Part shown: positions 54,641-62,998 of the stretch, one piece after another
Position numbering within the stretch: position 1 is the first letter of the stretch
Layout: the number at the start of each line of letters is the position of its first letter
From: JACRBE01 sp964429005
GTDB lineage: Bacteria; Chlamydiota; Chlamydiia; Chlamydiales; JACRBE01
DNA length: 64,000 nt
NCBI GenBank assembly: GCA_964429005.1
Contig: CAYSAJ010000004.1
Location: forward strand, 1-64,000
Direction: 5' to 3'
The notes under the pieces: model-generated
What the model was told of the DNA's origin: nothing
The model's input: the letters and a program-made list of their open reading frames with translations, nothing else
Databases searched by the model: none
Program-made: the position numbers and the translations under genes

Positions 54641-55202
54641 AGTGAATCTTTTTTATAGCAGGTAGGCTCATAGATGCTAATACAAACAGGAGTATGGCAT
54701 CTGTGAGAGCAAAAGGTGCTGCACCAAGAAGCAGAGCTTTTTCGGCACCTACAAACCAGCTGAGCTGCAGACATCCTAGGGGATAGATGATGGCAAACAT
54801 AGCGACGCTAAAGAGAAAGAATACCCGCGCCATGTTGATGGTTTTGCTTTTCTGAGTGAGAGCACCCACGAAATAGACTGCTAAAGGATAAGCTAAAATA
54901 TAACCTCCTGTGGGCCCAAAAAAGCTTAAATAACCATATGTACCGCTAGCAAATACTGGAAGGCCAAAAGCGCCATATGCTAAAAATAGAAGAGTAGCGA
55001 TGACGCCCCTGCGAGCTCCGAGTAAAGCTGCTATTACAAGAACCATTTTACTTTGAAGTATTATAGGTACTGGAGAAAAAGGTAGAGGGATTTTAACTTG
55101 TCCGATGAGGGCTAGGAAAATGCTTGCCATAACTACCTGCAAAGCACTCACCCAAAAAGCTTTTTCTTGAGTTTTTTCTAAATAGGATAACATTTGTTTC
55201 AT
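54627..55202 (-). CDS. bioY: Biotin transporter substrate-binding subunit BioY
   Basis: A 191-residue membrane protein of about six helices, the S component of an ECF-type biotin importer. Typical BioY segments are IPLPFSPVPIILQS, LGARRGVIATLLFLAYGAFGLPVFA, GPTGGYILAYPLAVYFVGAL. Chlamydial BioY can work without a dedicated ECF module (reported for C. trachomatis). It overlaps the Nudix gene by 4 bases, so is cotranscribed with rsfS-fabF-Nudix. The uptake of host biotin serves fatty acid synthesis, which fits with fabF in the same run. Confidence 0.92.
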   Translation of the reverse strand: MKQMLSYLEKTQEKAFWVSALQVVMASIFLALIGQVKIPLPFSPVPIILQSKMVLVIAALLGARRGVIATLLFLAYGAFGLPVFASGTYGYLSFFGPTGGYILAYPLAVYFVGALTQKSKTINMARVFFLFSVAMFAIIYPLGCLQLSWFVGAEKALLLGAAPFALTDAILLFVLASMSLPAIKKIHFKNG

Positions 55203-55642
55203 ATAGTTCCTTTTGGTAGTAATGGAATTTGATAGTTGAGCTGTTTGATAATATCTTGATCAGTAGTAAAGGTCGCCACATCGGCACCCTTTTGCAATTG
55301 AATCCAGTTCGCTTCTTGAATTTCATTTTTATCAATCACAACATTTCCTTCTACAATCGCGACAAAATAGCGAACTTTTTTGTGAATGTGCGTATTGTCT
55401 CGGATGAAAGTAAATGAAACATTGATAGAGTCTAAAGGTAAGTATTTTTTTACTTTGAGAGTTGTTTCTTCATACAGCTCTCTTTCCGCTGTTTGTTTTT
55501 CAGTTTCATTGTGATCCGGATGACCCTTAGGAAATCCCCAGAAAAAACCTTTTTTATGACAAAGGAGCAGGGTATACCATTCATCTCCCTTCATCATGAG
55601 GGGGATGATACCGAAGCACTCTTCATGCAGAATTTTACTCAT
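55199..55642 (-). CDS. Nudix hydrolase (Ap4A/NTP pyrophosphatase-like)
   Basis: From the ATG at 55642 the protein has 147 residues and overlaps fabF by 8 bases. The Nudix box is GHPDHNETEKQTAERELYEE, with GFPKG before it (Gx5Ex7REUxEE pattern intact). The SxGI-type N-terminus (CFGIIPLMMKGDEWYTLLL) resembles asymmetrical Ap4A hydrolases. The Chlamydia relative at the equivalent position (CT771 beside fabF CT770, recalled) was reported as an Ap4A hydrolase. A role in clearing stress nucleotides is likely. Confidence 0.88.
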   Translation of the reverse strand: MSKILHEECFGIIPLMMKGDEWYTLLLCHKKGFFWGFPKGHPDHNETEKQTAERELYEETTLKVKKYLPLDSINVSFTFIRDNTHIHKKVRYFVAIVEGNVVIDKNEIQEANWIQLQKGADVATFTTDQDIIKQLNYQIPLLPKGTI

Positions 55643-56891
55643 GGTAAGGTGCCAAGATGATAGAAGAGTTGTGTCCACCAAATCCGAACGAATTGGAAAG
55701 AGCCGCTTTGCTTTGGTGGTTTATAGCTTCTCCAAACACAGGATCTAAATCGAGCAGTTCTTCTTCAGGGTTTTCAAGATTTAGGTTCGGATGGAGTTTT
55801 CCTGTTCGAATTGCTTGAATCGTTGCAATCGCCTCGATTCCCGCAGCCGCGCCGAGGCAATGGCCGGTCATCGACTTTGTAGAGTTGATCTTTAGATGTT
55901 TGCTATGAGAACCAAAAAGCTTTTTCAAAGCCCTGATTTCACAAAGATCACCAACAACCGTAGAAGTTGCATGTGCGTTGATATAGTCGATTCTTTCTTT
56001 AGGAATACCAGCATCTTCTAAAGCCTTTTGGATACAAAGAGCGACACCTGAACCATCCTCTTTTGGGTCTGTCATGTGATAAGCATCACAAGAAACTGCC
56101 CCACCGAGATATTCAGCATAAATCGTTGCACCACGCATTAGAGCATGTTCTAAAGATTCGAGGATGAGCACTCCAGCCCCTTCTCCCATGACAAAACCAT
56201 CACGGTTTTTATCCCAAGGGCGAGAGGCTTTTTGCGGCTCGTCATTTCTCTCTGAAAGGGCTTTTATCGCCACAAATCCCGCAAGGCCGATCTGACCAAT
56301 AGGAGCTTCAGCTCCTCCGCAGACCATAAGATCTGCTTCTCCCCTGCGGATATGCTCAGCCGCAGCTACAATACAGTAATTTGAAGTAGCGCAGGCAGTA
56401 GAAATGGAGTAGTTAGGCCCTTCAAAACCGGTATCGATCCCAAGAAGAGCTCCCCCCATATTCGTAATGATGTAAGGGATGAAGAAAGGGGTTAAGCGAC
56501 GAAAGCCTTTGTCTTTGATCGTTTCAACACCATCATAAAACGTTTTCATTCCTCCCATGCCAGAACCGATGATAATTCCACATCGTTTCTTATCTAATGA
56601 AGAGAGGTCTGAGAGATTAAAGCCAGCATGCTCTAAAGCTCGTTTTCCACTATAAACAGTATAACGAATGAACGGATCAATCCGGCGTGCTTGCTTTTTT
56701 TCAATATATTCACCCGGATCAAAAGCTGGGACTTCTCCTGCAAAACGTGTTGGATACTCAGAAACATCGAAAGATTGGATAGGAGTTACACCACTTTTCC
56801 CTTGGAGCAATTGATCATAGAACTGATCTACATCGTTTCCAAAACAAGAAACGATTCCCATTCCTGTAACAACGATTCTGCGTTTAGCCAT
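55635..56891 (-). CDS. fabF: 3-oxoacyl-ACP synthase II
   Basis: From the ATG at 56891 (AAGGAAT ribosome site) the protein has 418 residues and starts MAKRRIVVTGMG. The thiolase-fold condensing enzyme has catalytic Cys in STACATSN, His in NAHATST and the second His in SMTGHCLGAAAG, plus the closing NSFGFGGHN. It elongates acyl-ACP with malonyl-ACP in fatty acid synthesis. It overlaps rsfS by 8 bases upstream and the Nudix gene by 8 downstream. Confidence 0.95.
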   Translation of the reverse strand: MAKRRIVVTGMGIVSCFGNDVDQFYDQLLQGKSGVTPIQSFDVSEYPTRFAGEVPAFDPGEYIEKKQARRIDPFIRYTVYSGKRALEHAGFNLSDLSSLDKKRCGIIIGSGMGGMKTFYDGVETIKDKGFRRLTPFFIPYIITNMGGALLGIDTGFEGPNYSISTACATSNYCIVAAAEHIRRGEADLMVCGGAEAPIGQIGLAGFVAIKALSERNDEPQKASRPWDKNRDGFVMGEGAGVLILESLEHALMRGATIYAEYLGGAVSCDAYHMTDPKEDGSGVALCIQKALEDAGIPKERIDYINAHATSTVVGDLCEIRALKKLFGSHSKHLKINSTKSMTGHCLGAAAGIEAIATIQAIRTGKLHPNLNLENPEEELLDLDPVFGEAINHQSKAALSNSFGFGGHNSSIILAPYHE

Positions 56892-57261
56892 AGATTCCTT
56901 CTGTTTTGCATTCAATTTGAAGATCTACCACATGTCCTGTAGACCAAAGGCGCTCAAGTTGATACTTTTGTCGTAGTCCTGGTGTAAAAAGATGAATAAT
57001 AATGTTACTATAATCTAACACAATCCAGTCTCCATTGCTCATTCCTTCTTCATGACAAAAAGGCTCACCTTCTTCTTTCATGACTTCCATGATTGCATGG
57101 GCGATAGCGACAGCATGACGATCAACATTCCCTTCAGCAATGATCACATAATCCGTCAAAGAGGAGACTTTTTGGATATCGATCGCTAAGGGATTGAGTC
57201 CTTTTTTATCGTAGATGGTTTGTCCAATTATTTGTACTATTTTCAACGGATCTTTTGTCAT
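56884..57261 (-). CDS. rsfS: Ribosomal silencing factor RsfS (Iojap)
   Basis: A 125-residue protein of the Iojap/YbeB family that binds uL14 and blocks joining of ribosomal subunits under starvation. Conserved segments are LTDYVIIAEGNVDRHAVAIA, GDWIVLDYSNIIIHLF and YQLERLW. In many bacteria this gene neighbours nadD, as here (nadD at 57475), separated by 213 AT-rich bases in which I see nothing else. Confidence 0.92.
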   Translation of the reverse strand: MTKDPLKIVQIIGQTIYDKKGLNPLAIDIQKVSSLTDYVIIAEGNVDRHAVAIAHAIMEVMKEEGEPFCHEEGMSNGDWIVLDYSNIIIHLFTPGLRQKYQLERLWSTGHVVDLQIECKTEGIYG

Positions 57262-57474
57262 ACATTTTCCAAGCAGATAAATTTTGGGTAACTATAACCT
57301 AAAAAAGATTATTTTTCCACTTGAAAACAGCAACAAATAAAACATTCTTTAAAATAGAAAATTATTAAAAGCATTAAATTTTAAATATTATTAAAAGCAA
57401 TATGGTTTTACCTTTAAAAAATAAAAATGAAAAAATTATATTCGGATAGACTTTTTCAAGGGGATAGTTAAAAT

Positions 57475-58053
57475 CTAATCGTAAAGTTTTTTTTCACGAA
57501 TATATTCGAGAGTCGCTTGAGGAAGAAGATGCCCTACGTATAGCCCCTTTTTGATTCTAGAGCGAATATGAGTCGCTGAGATGTCAAATAGGGATGTCTC
57601 AATGATTTCCATTTGGAGAGGATTTGTAAAGCTTGAAGTCGAGCGGGCACCCACTAAAGGAGGTGCGATATGCATGAGCTCATCCCATTCTTTCCATGAT
57701 GTAAAATGAACTAAATGATCTTGTCCTAAGATCAGCCTAAAAGTCGTTTGGGGGTATTTGGTCATGAGAAGGCGGATCGTATCTATCGTAAAACTTGGCT
57801 GCTGCTCATGAATTTCTTCTTCAATCAGCTGAAACCCTTTTATTCCCTCTATCCCCCTTTTAACCATTTCAAGTCGATCTTGAGCTTTTGCATGGGGGCG
57901 AGATGAGATCTTGGAGGGAGAAAGAGCAGTAGGACAGAAAAAAACAGCATCAAGGCCCCCATTTTCTAGAATAGAGAGCGCCAGTTGAATATGCCCAAAA
58001 TGTAGGGGATCAAAAGTCCCTCCAAAAAAACCAACGACTTTATTTTTGTCCAT
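57475..58053 (-). CDS. nadD: Nicotinate-nucleotide adenylyltransferase
   Basis: From the ATG at 58053 the protein has 192 residues (a TTG three codons earlier is unlikely). The nucleotidyltransferase motif GGTFDPLHFGH is at the N-terminus and ISATHIRSRIKKG near the C-terminus. The enzyme makes deamido-NAD from nicotinate mononucleotide and ATP. It overlaps miaA by 14 bases. Note that most Chlamydiaceae depend on host NAD; a NadD here implies some NAD synthesis from precursors, as expected for environmental chlamydiae. Confidence 0.9.
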   Translation of the reverse strand: MDKNKVVGFFGGTFDPLHFGHIQLALSILENGGLDAVFFCPTALSPSKISSRPHAKAQDRLEMVKRGIEGIKGFQLIEEEIHEQQPSFTIDTIRLLMTKYPQTTFRLILGQDHLVHFTSWKEWDELMHIAPPLVGARSTSSFTNPLQMEIIETSLFDISATHIRSRIKKGLYVGHLLPQATLEYIREKKLYD

Positions 58054-59056
58054 ATTGCTCAAAATCCCTTATGATCCATTCTTTCACAAAACCTAATGAA
58101 TAAGAGCTCAAATCGACCCACTGAAAGAGGGGCTCTTTTCTAAACCAGGTGAATTGTCTTCTTGCATAGTGTTTCGAAGCTCGTTTAAAGGCCAGAACAA
58201 AATTATTGTAGTCTTGATCTGTTTTTGATGAGCGGAGATACTCTATCGTTTGGCGATAGCCGATAGCCATAGCTGCTGAATGGTTGAGTTCAAGCCCTTT
58301 ATCAAGGAGAGTTTCTACTTCTATAATAAGACCCTCCTTAAGCATGACTTCACATCTCTCTTCAATGCGAGGATAGAGAATTGATGTGGGGTAATGGATA
58401 AACCAGCAATGGAAATCGAAATCGTCAAGAATCGTTGCTTCTGAGGGTTTAGGAAAATCAGAAACCTTTTTTCCTGTCAGTGTCATGATTTCAAGAGCAC
58501 GTATGATTTTCTGTTTATCTTGAAGAGTGATCGTGGCTGCATAAATCGGATCTAGTTTCGTTACTTTTTCAAAAAGAAGCTCTGCTCCAAATTTAGCGAA
58601 GTCCTGTTCCAATTTTTCACGAATTTCTGGATCAGAAGGAGGACCTTTAGGAGGACCATAAATAAATGAATGGATATAAAATCCCACACCCCCTACGACG
58701 ATAGGAACTTTATTTCTTCGGAGAATATCTTTGCAAATTTGATGAGCTTCCTCAAAGAAGCGAACGACATTGGAAGGATCATGAAGGTCCCATACATCAA
58801 TCATATGATGGGGAACTTCTTTTCTCTGTTCTATGGTTGCTTTGGCAGTACCAATATCCATTTCCCTGTATACTTGCATCGAATCGGCAGAGATAATTTC
58901 CCCGTCGATTGCTTTAGCAATTTCAATAGATAAAGCTGTTTTTCCGGAAGCAGTAGGACCAGCAATCACAATAACTTTTTTTTTGGGAATCAAGAGCAGG
59001 GTAGAATCTTTTTTCGGCTGTGGAATCAAATCAAAATCGGAGAAACCGACGTGCAT
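58040..59056 (-). CDS. miaA: tRNA dimethylallyltransferase
   Basis: A 338-residue enzyme that adds dimethylallyl to A37 of tRNAs reading UNN codons. P-loop GPTASGKTALS, then the DSMQVYREMDIGTAKAT motif, the HHMIDVWDLHDP segment and the GVGFYIHSF motif are all in place, as is the C-terminal RQFTWFRKE motif. The N-terminus carries about 25 extra residues before the P-loop strand, a little longer than usual. It lies in a run after a STAS gene and before nadD. Confidence 0.93.
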   Translation of the reverse strand: MHVGFSDFDLIPQPKKDSTLLLIPKKKVIVIAGPTASGKTALSIEIAKAIDGEIISADSMQVYREMDIGTAKATIEQRKEVPHHMIDVWDLHDPSNVVRFFEEAHQICKDILRRNKVPIVVGGVGFYIHSFIYGPPKGPPSDPEIREKLEQDFAKFGAELLFEKVTKLDPIYAATITLQDKQKIIRALEIMTLTGKKVSDFPKPSEATILDDFDFHCWFIHYPTSILYPRIEERCEVMLKEGLIIEVETLLDKGLELNHSAAMAIGYRQTIEYLRSSKTDQDYNNFVLAFKRASKHYARRQFTWFRKEPLFQWVDLSSYSLGFVKEWIIRDFEQYGQK

Positions 59057-59065
59057 AAAGAAGCC

Positions 59066-59401
59066 TTACAAAGAGAGAGCCTCAGATTCAGAAGAGCGAA
59101 TCGTTAAGATCTTCTCAAATCCTGCCATTTTAATAATTTCCATCACTTCTTCATTGATTTGAAAGAAGACAAGACGGCCGTTTTTTGTAGCCATTTTTTT
59201 TGAGTTGGACAGCATAACCCTCATTCCGGCGCTACTGAGATATTCAACTTTAGAAAAATCGACTAAAATTCGATGGTTAGCCTGAATAATGAGATTTGAT
59301 AATGTCTCATCAAAGTGTGATGAGGAGACAGCATCGAGTCTGCCTTCGAGCCTAAGGATTTTTGCTCCACTCTTTTCATCCAGTGTAATTTGCAAACTCA
59401 T
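59066..59401 (-). CDS. STAS-domain anti-sigma factor antagonist (RsbV/SpoIIAA-like)
   Basis: From the ATG at 59401 (AGGAG six bases ahead; ATG at 59407 lies on the ribosome site) the protein has 111 residues. The pattern ILVDFSKVEYLSSAGMRVML is the STAS signature, with Ser57 in place of the phosphorylatable Ser. Such proteins bind and release anti-sigma kinases in partner-switching circuits; Chlamydia has RsbV1/RsbV2 with an RsbW. The ortholog is near miaA in C. trachomatis (CT765, from memory). Confidence 0.88.
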   Translation of the reverse strand: MSLQITLDEKSGAKILRLEGRLDAVSSSHFDETLSNLIIQANHRILVDFSKVEYLSSAGMRVMLSNSKKMATKNGRLVFFQINEEVMEIIKMAGFEKILTIRSSESEALSL

Positions 59402-59427
59402 AACCATCTCCTAATTTGATAAAGTTT

Positions 59428-59658
59428 TTAATGAACGAGTTCTAGTTTAACTCTTCTTTCAAAACGTGCTCCGACAGTCAAAGCGATTGTGCGAAGAGCT
59501 TTGATTGTTCGCCCTTGTCTTCCTACGAGTTTAGCAACGTCATCTTGAGCTACTTTCACTTCGATAATGGTACTTTTTGTTCCTTCGAAAACTTGGACGG
59601 CTACGTTGTCAGGTTGATCCACTAAATTTTTTACCAAATACGCGACGAATTCTTGCAT
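59428..59658 (-). CDS. khpA: KH-domain RNA-binding protein KhpA
   Basis: A 76-residue protein with one KH domain. The GxxG loop is GRQGRT after VAKLV, followed by ALRTIALTVGARFERRVKLEL, the standard KhpA/YlqC ending. KhpA pairs with KhpB in other bacteria and binds RNA, affecting cell division and translation. A GGAAAG ribosome site precedes the ATG. The upstream 59659-59811 gap of 150 bases holds no evident gene. Confidence 0.88.
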   Translation of the reverse strand: MQEFVAYLVKNLVDQPDNVAVQVFEGTKSTIIEVKVAQDDVAKLVGRQGRTIKALRTIALTVGARFERRVKLELVH

Positions 59659-59811
59659 ATTACTTTCCAGGGTGTAGATTATCTTGGTTCGCTTACAATA
59701 AAAGGAACAACTCTAAGGGAGTTATTCGAGTCTAGTCTATCAATTTTTTTTATAAGAATCAAATGCATTTCTGTCTATTAGAACTCCCCTCTAACAAGGG
59801 ATTTCGTCAAT

Positions 59812-60621
59812 TCACGGGAGGGCTTCTATATAGGCAACTGAGGGCAACCGAAGGTCTATGACCCATGTAGATTCACTTTCTTTCATCATTTTTTGTGAAA
59901 GGTTGATGTAGTTTCCAAGTTGCTTCGAGTACCCTTTAGTCGGCAAACGGAGAAGGTGTCTCTGGGAGCCTTTTCTGAGGATTAATACGATCTCTCTTCT
60001 TCCTTTGCTAGGGTGGAATGAGTGAGAAATGTCAATTCTTTCAACAAAGTGGTGTTGAAAAGACTTGGTATACTGAATCAGATGCAAAACGTTTTTAACA
60101 AGACCAAATTTAGGGTGGTTTTCTAAACAAAAAGAAGATGTACTTAAATCCCCAAAATATATTTGAGTGAGACGTTTTGGAGTGAAATAGGGAGATAAAG
60201 GAAAAAGATGGCCACCATCGTCTGTAGCTACATTTTCAAAATCGAGAACTAAGGCTAGGGGCCTTCGAACAGAATAATCGACATAGAGGGAAGAAGGATA
60301 GATTTTTTTGATTTCAACTTTTTCGATAACGGGAGATTGATAAAGTTTTTTTTCAAGAAGCTTGGTGTCGATCAGATCGAGGTGACAAGCGCGATCCTTA
60401 GAAAGCTGCATCATTTCACAAAGGTATGTAGTAGGCAAAGCTCCCTTATCGGGTCCAGTTTGAATCAGACGGTCGACGAAAAGCTGAGGATTACGAAGAC
60501 GATCCATCTTATGATCTCTCCACACCTTTAGGCCCAGGAAAAAGATCGAGCAAGAGAATACGCAGGAAAGAAAAATGTAAATTAAAGCTCGCGAAAAAGG
60601 AATGATCTTTTTATCGGTCAT
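59812..60621 (-). CDS. ftsQ: FtsQ/DivIB-like division protein
   Basis: A 269-residue single-pass membrane protein (anchor about 11-33) with a periplasmic region. The segment about 75-125 has the pattern of a POTRA domain (LIDTKLLEKKLYQSPVIEKV, then EIKKIYPSSLYVDYSVRRPLA). Position after murC in the ftsW-murG-murC cluster and overlap by 4 bases support FtsQ. In C. trachomatis CT764 was proposed as FtsQ (recalled). Sequence match to standard FtsQ is low, so the symbol is given on architecture and context. Confidence 0.72.
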   Translation of the reverse strand: MTDKKIIPFSRALIYIFLSCVFSCSIFFLGLKVWRDHKMDRLRNPQLFVDRLIQTGPDKGALPTTYLCEMMQLSKDRACHLDLIDTKLLEKKLYQSPVIEKVEIKKIYPSSLYVDYSVRRPLALVLDFENVATDDGGHLFPLSPYFTPKRLTQIYFGDLSTSSFCLENHPKFGLVKNVLHLIQYTKSFQHHFVERIDISHSFHPSKGRREIVLILRKGSQRHLLRLPTKGYSKQLGNYINLSQKMMKESESTWVIDLRLPSVAYIEALP

Positions 60622-61964
60622 GGCATAAGGGATAATTTATCACATACTTCACAGATATCCCCTGCCCCAAGAGTAATCACGACATCTGTTGGAGAAAGGC
60701 ACTCTCTGAGATAGCTGCTAATATAATTTCTTGTTATATATTCCATAGACTGGTGACTTTTGAGCTGAATCATTTTCATGATCGTGTCAGGATCAATTCC
60801 GGGAATTGGCTCCTCTCCAGCTGGATAAATATCTGTTACTATCAGATGATCTACATCCTGAAAAACATGGGCTAACTCGTGCATGAGGCTCTTCATTCGG
60901 GAGTATCGATGAGGTTGAAAGATCGCATAGATTTTTTTGCTTTGAGAGAGATTTCGTATCGCTTTTAAGGAAGCGGCTATCTCAGTGGGATGATGTGCAT
61001 AATCATCATAGAGATGAGCTCCCTGACACTCTCCCTTTTTTTCCAAACGGCGGTGAACCCCACGATAAGTTGCAAAACTCAGGCGGATATCTCTTTCAGA
61101 AACACCTAATAGGAGGGAAAGTGCAAAAACAGCTGTAGCATTGAGAATGTTATGCTCCCCTGGGAGACCCAGATCAATGTGTGAGTAATGATTTCCTTGA
61201 AATTCTACATCAAATTTTGCTCTACCTTCTATCCAGCGTATTTGTTTGATCTTGGCATCTGCATGCTTAGAAAATCCGTAGCTTATTCCTTTCGGTTTAA
61301 TAACTGATAAATAGGGATCATCGGCCCACCACACTAGGTGACGTGGATTTTTTACTTTAAGCATAAAAGAAACATAAGCCTCGCAAAGAGCTTGTTTTGT
61401 ATGCCAGTAATCAAGGTGGTCATTATCAATATTTGTAACAATGGCCCCAAATGGATCCGTTTTTAAAAATGATCCATCACTTTCATCCCCCTCTAAAACA
61501 AAGTACTCTCCCCTGCCATGGTGACCATTTGTTATGAAAGAAGGGGAAATCCCTCCAAAAACAAAAGAAGGATTTTTTCCTGCAGTATAAAGAACGTGAG
61601 CTAAAAGGGATGTTGTGGTTGTTTTGCCATGAGCGCCACAAACAACAAGAGACTTTTGAGACCTTGCAAGCCAGCGAAGAAGATCTGATCTATGCCAAAT
61701 AAGACAGCCCAGTTCTTTTGCTTTTTTTATTTCAGGGTTATCCTTTTGAATGGCTGTTGAGTAGATGACCACATGATGAGATTCAATATTTTTCTCGTCG
61801 TGGCCAAAAGTAATTTTAGCCCCTTTTTTTGCAAGAATATCTGTTTTTTTTGACGGCACAAGATCGCTGCCTGCAACTTTCATATTCATTTCGAGGAGAA
61901 TGTGTGCAAGAGCGCTCATTCCTACTCCTCCTATCCCAATAAAAAAATACTCTAACTGGTTCAT
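60618..61964 (-). CDS. murC: UDP-N-acetylmuramate-L-alanine ligase, stand-alone
   Basis: A 448-residue Mur ligase. The N-terminal Rossmann motif GIGGVGMSALAHILLEM, the ATP loop CGAHGKTTTTSLLAH, the EGDESDGSFL motif and DDYAHHPTEI are intact. It adds the first residue of the peptidoglycan stem peptide. Unlike in C. trachomatis, where MurC is fused to D-Ala-D-Ala ligase, the frame stops after the MurC domain and is followed by ftsQ. It overlaps murG and ftsQ by 4 bases each. Confidence 0.94.
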   Translation of the reverse strand: MNQLEYFFIGIGGVGMSALAHILLEMNMKVAGSDLVPSKKTDILAKKGAKITFGHDEKNIESHHVVIYSTAIQKDNPEIKKAKELGCLIWHRSDLLRWLARSQKSLVVCGAHGKTTTTSLLAHVLYTAGKNPSFVFGGISPSFITNGHHGRGEYFVLEGDESDGSFLKTDPFGAIVTNIDNDHLDYWHTKQALCEAYVSFMLKVKNPRHLVWWADDPYLSVIKPKGISYGFSKHADAKIKQIRWIEGRAKFDVEFQGNHYSHIDLGLPGEHNILNATAVFALSLLLGVSERDIRLSFATYRGVHRRLEKKGECQGAHLYDDYAHHPTEIAASLKAIRNLSQSKKIYAIFQPHRYSRMKSLMHELAHVFQDVDHLIVTDIYPAGEEPIPGIDPDTIMKMIQLKSHQSMEYITRNYISSYLRECLSPTDVVITLGAGDICEVCDKLSLMP

Positions 61965-62998
61965 AAAGGCACTTTGATGAATTGTTGTATAACGGTTGCT
62001 AAAGAATCTCCCTCTTCCTTGACTTGAAAGTCTGTTAGATGAGATTGATAATGATGTAAGCTACTGAGCATTTTCTGAATTTTAGAAGACACAAGTTCAG
62101 GGGTAAATTCCTTTTGCTGAATGGAAATTCCTCCGCGAACAACATCAGTAAAGTATTTCGCATTGATGGTTTGATGATCATCTGTGGCATGAGGATAGGG
62201 CACTACAATCGCAGGTGTAGCACTAGAAATAATTTCTCGCAAGGTTCCAGCTCCTGAGCGGCATATAACTAAGTCACTACTAAGATAGGCTTTAGCCATA
62301 TCCTCTTCAAAAGATTTTACAATCGCTTTGATTCCATGTTGCTCATAAAGAGTGCGTATCTGCTCTGTAGAATCCTTAAAACCTGCCAGATGAATCACTT
62401 GAAGATGATGTCCCATCACTGCAAAAGGAACTACTTGATTGAGAATTTGAGCTCCTTGGGATCCTCCAAATACTAGCAAAGTAACGATATCAGGGCTTAA
62501 GCCATAATCAAGCCTTGCTTGTTCTTTTGAAATAGCTCTTTTAGCAGGATTGATCGGCATGGCCACCATCTTCGCCTGTGATCCAGGGAAGTACATTGCT
62601 ATTTTTACTGCAATAGGGGAAAAAAGACGATTAACACGACCCATTTTTGCATTCGGTTCATAAAGAACTATGGGGATTCTAAGAAAAAAAGCTGCAAGAA
62701 GAGGGGGCAAACTATGATAACTGCCAAAACCGACCACGATCTGCGGACGAATTTTTTTCAATAAAGTTAAAGAGCTAAAAAAGCCTTTAAGAATTTTTTT
62801 GAGTGAGAAGAGGATTGATGAATTGAGGGTTATTGTTGAGCCGTCGACTGAAACCACGCGAGGAACGTTTTCTAGAAGATGGTGCTGTTTGGCTTTTACT
62901 CCAATAAAGTAGGTTTCACAATTGATATGGCGAGCACATTCAAGCGCAGGGACGATATGCCCTCCCGTACCTCCTACAGCTAAGACAACCTTCGACAT
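61961..62998 (-). CDS. murG: Lipid II synthase (UDP-GlcNAc transferase MurG)
   Basis: A 345-residue GT28 glycosyltransferase that adds GlcNAc to lipid I on the inner face of the membrane. The acceptor loop GGTGGHIVPALECA at the start, the VGFGSYHSLPPLLAA stretch, the GGSQGAQILNQV donor motif, and RSGAGTLREI with the PYPHATDDHQ segment are all present. It overlaps ftsW by 19 bases and murC by 4. Confidence 0.94.
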   Translation of the reverse strand: MSKVVLAVGGTGGHIVPALECARHINCETYFIGVKAKQHHLLENVPRVVSVDGSTITLNSSILFSLKKILKGFFSSLTLLKKIRPQIVVGFGSYHSLPPLLAAFFLRIPIVLYEPNAKMGRVNRLFSPIAVKIAMYFPGSQAKMVAMPINPAKRAISKEQARLDYGLSPDIVTLLVFGGSQGAQILNQVVPFAVMGHHLQVIHLAGFKDSTEQIRTLYEQHGIKAIVKSFEEDMAKAYLSSDLVICRSGAGTLREIISSATPAIVVPYPHATDDHQTINAKYFTDVVRGGISIQQKEFTPELVSSKIQKMLSSLHHYQSHLTDFQVKEEGDSLATVIQQFIKVPL

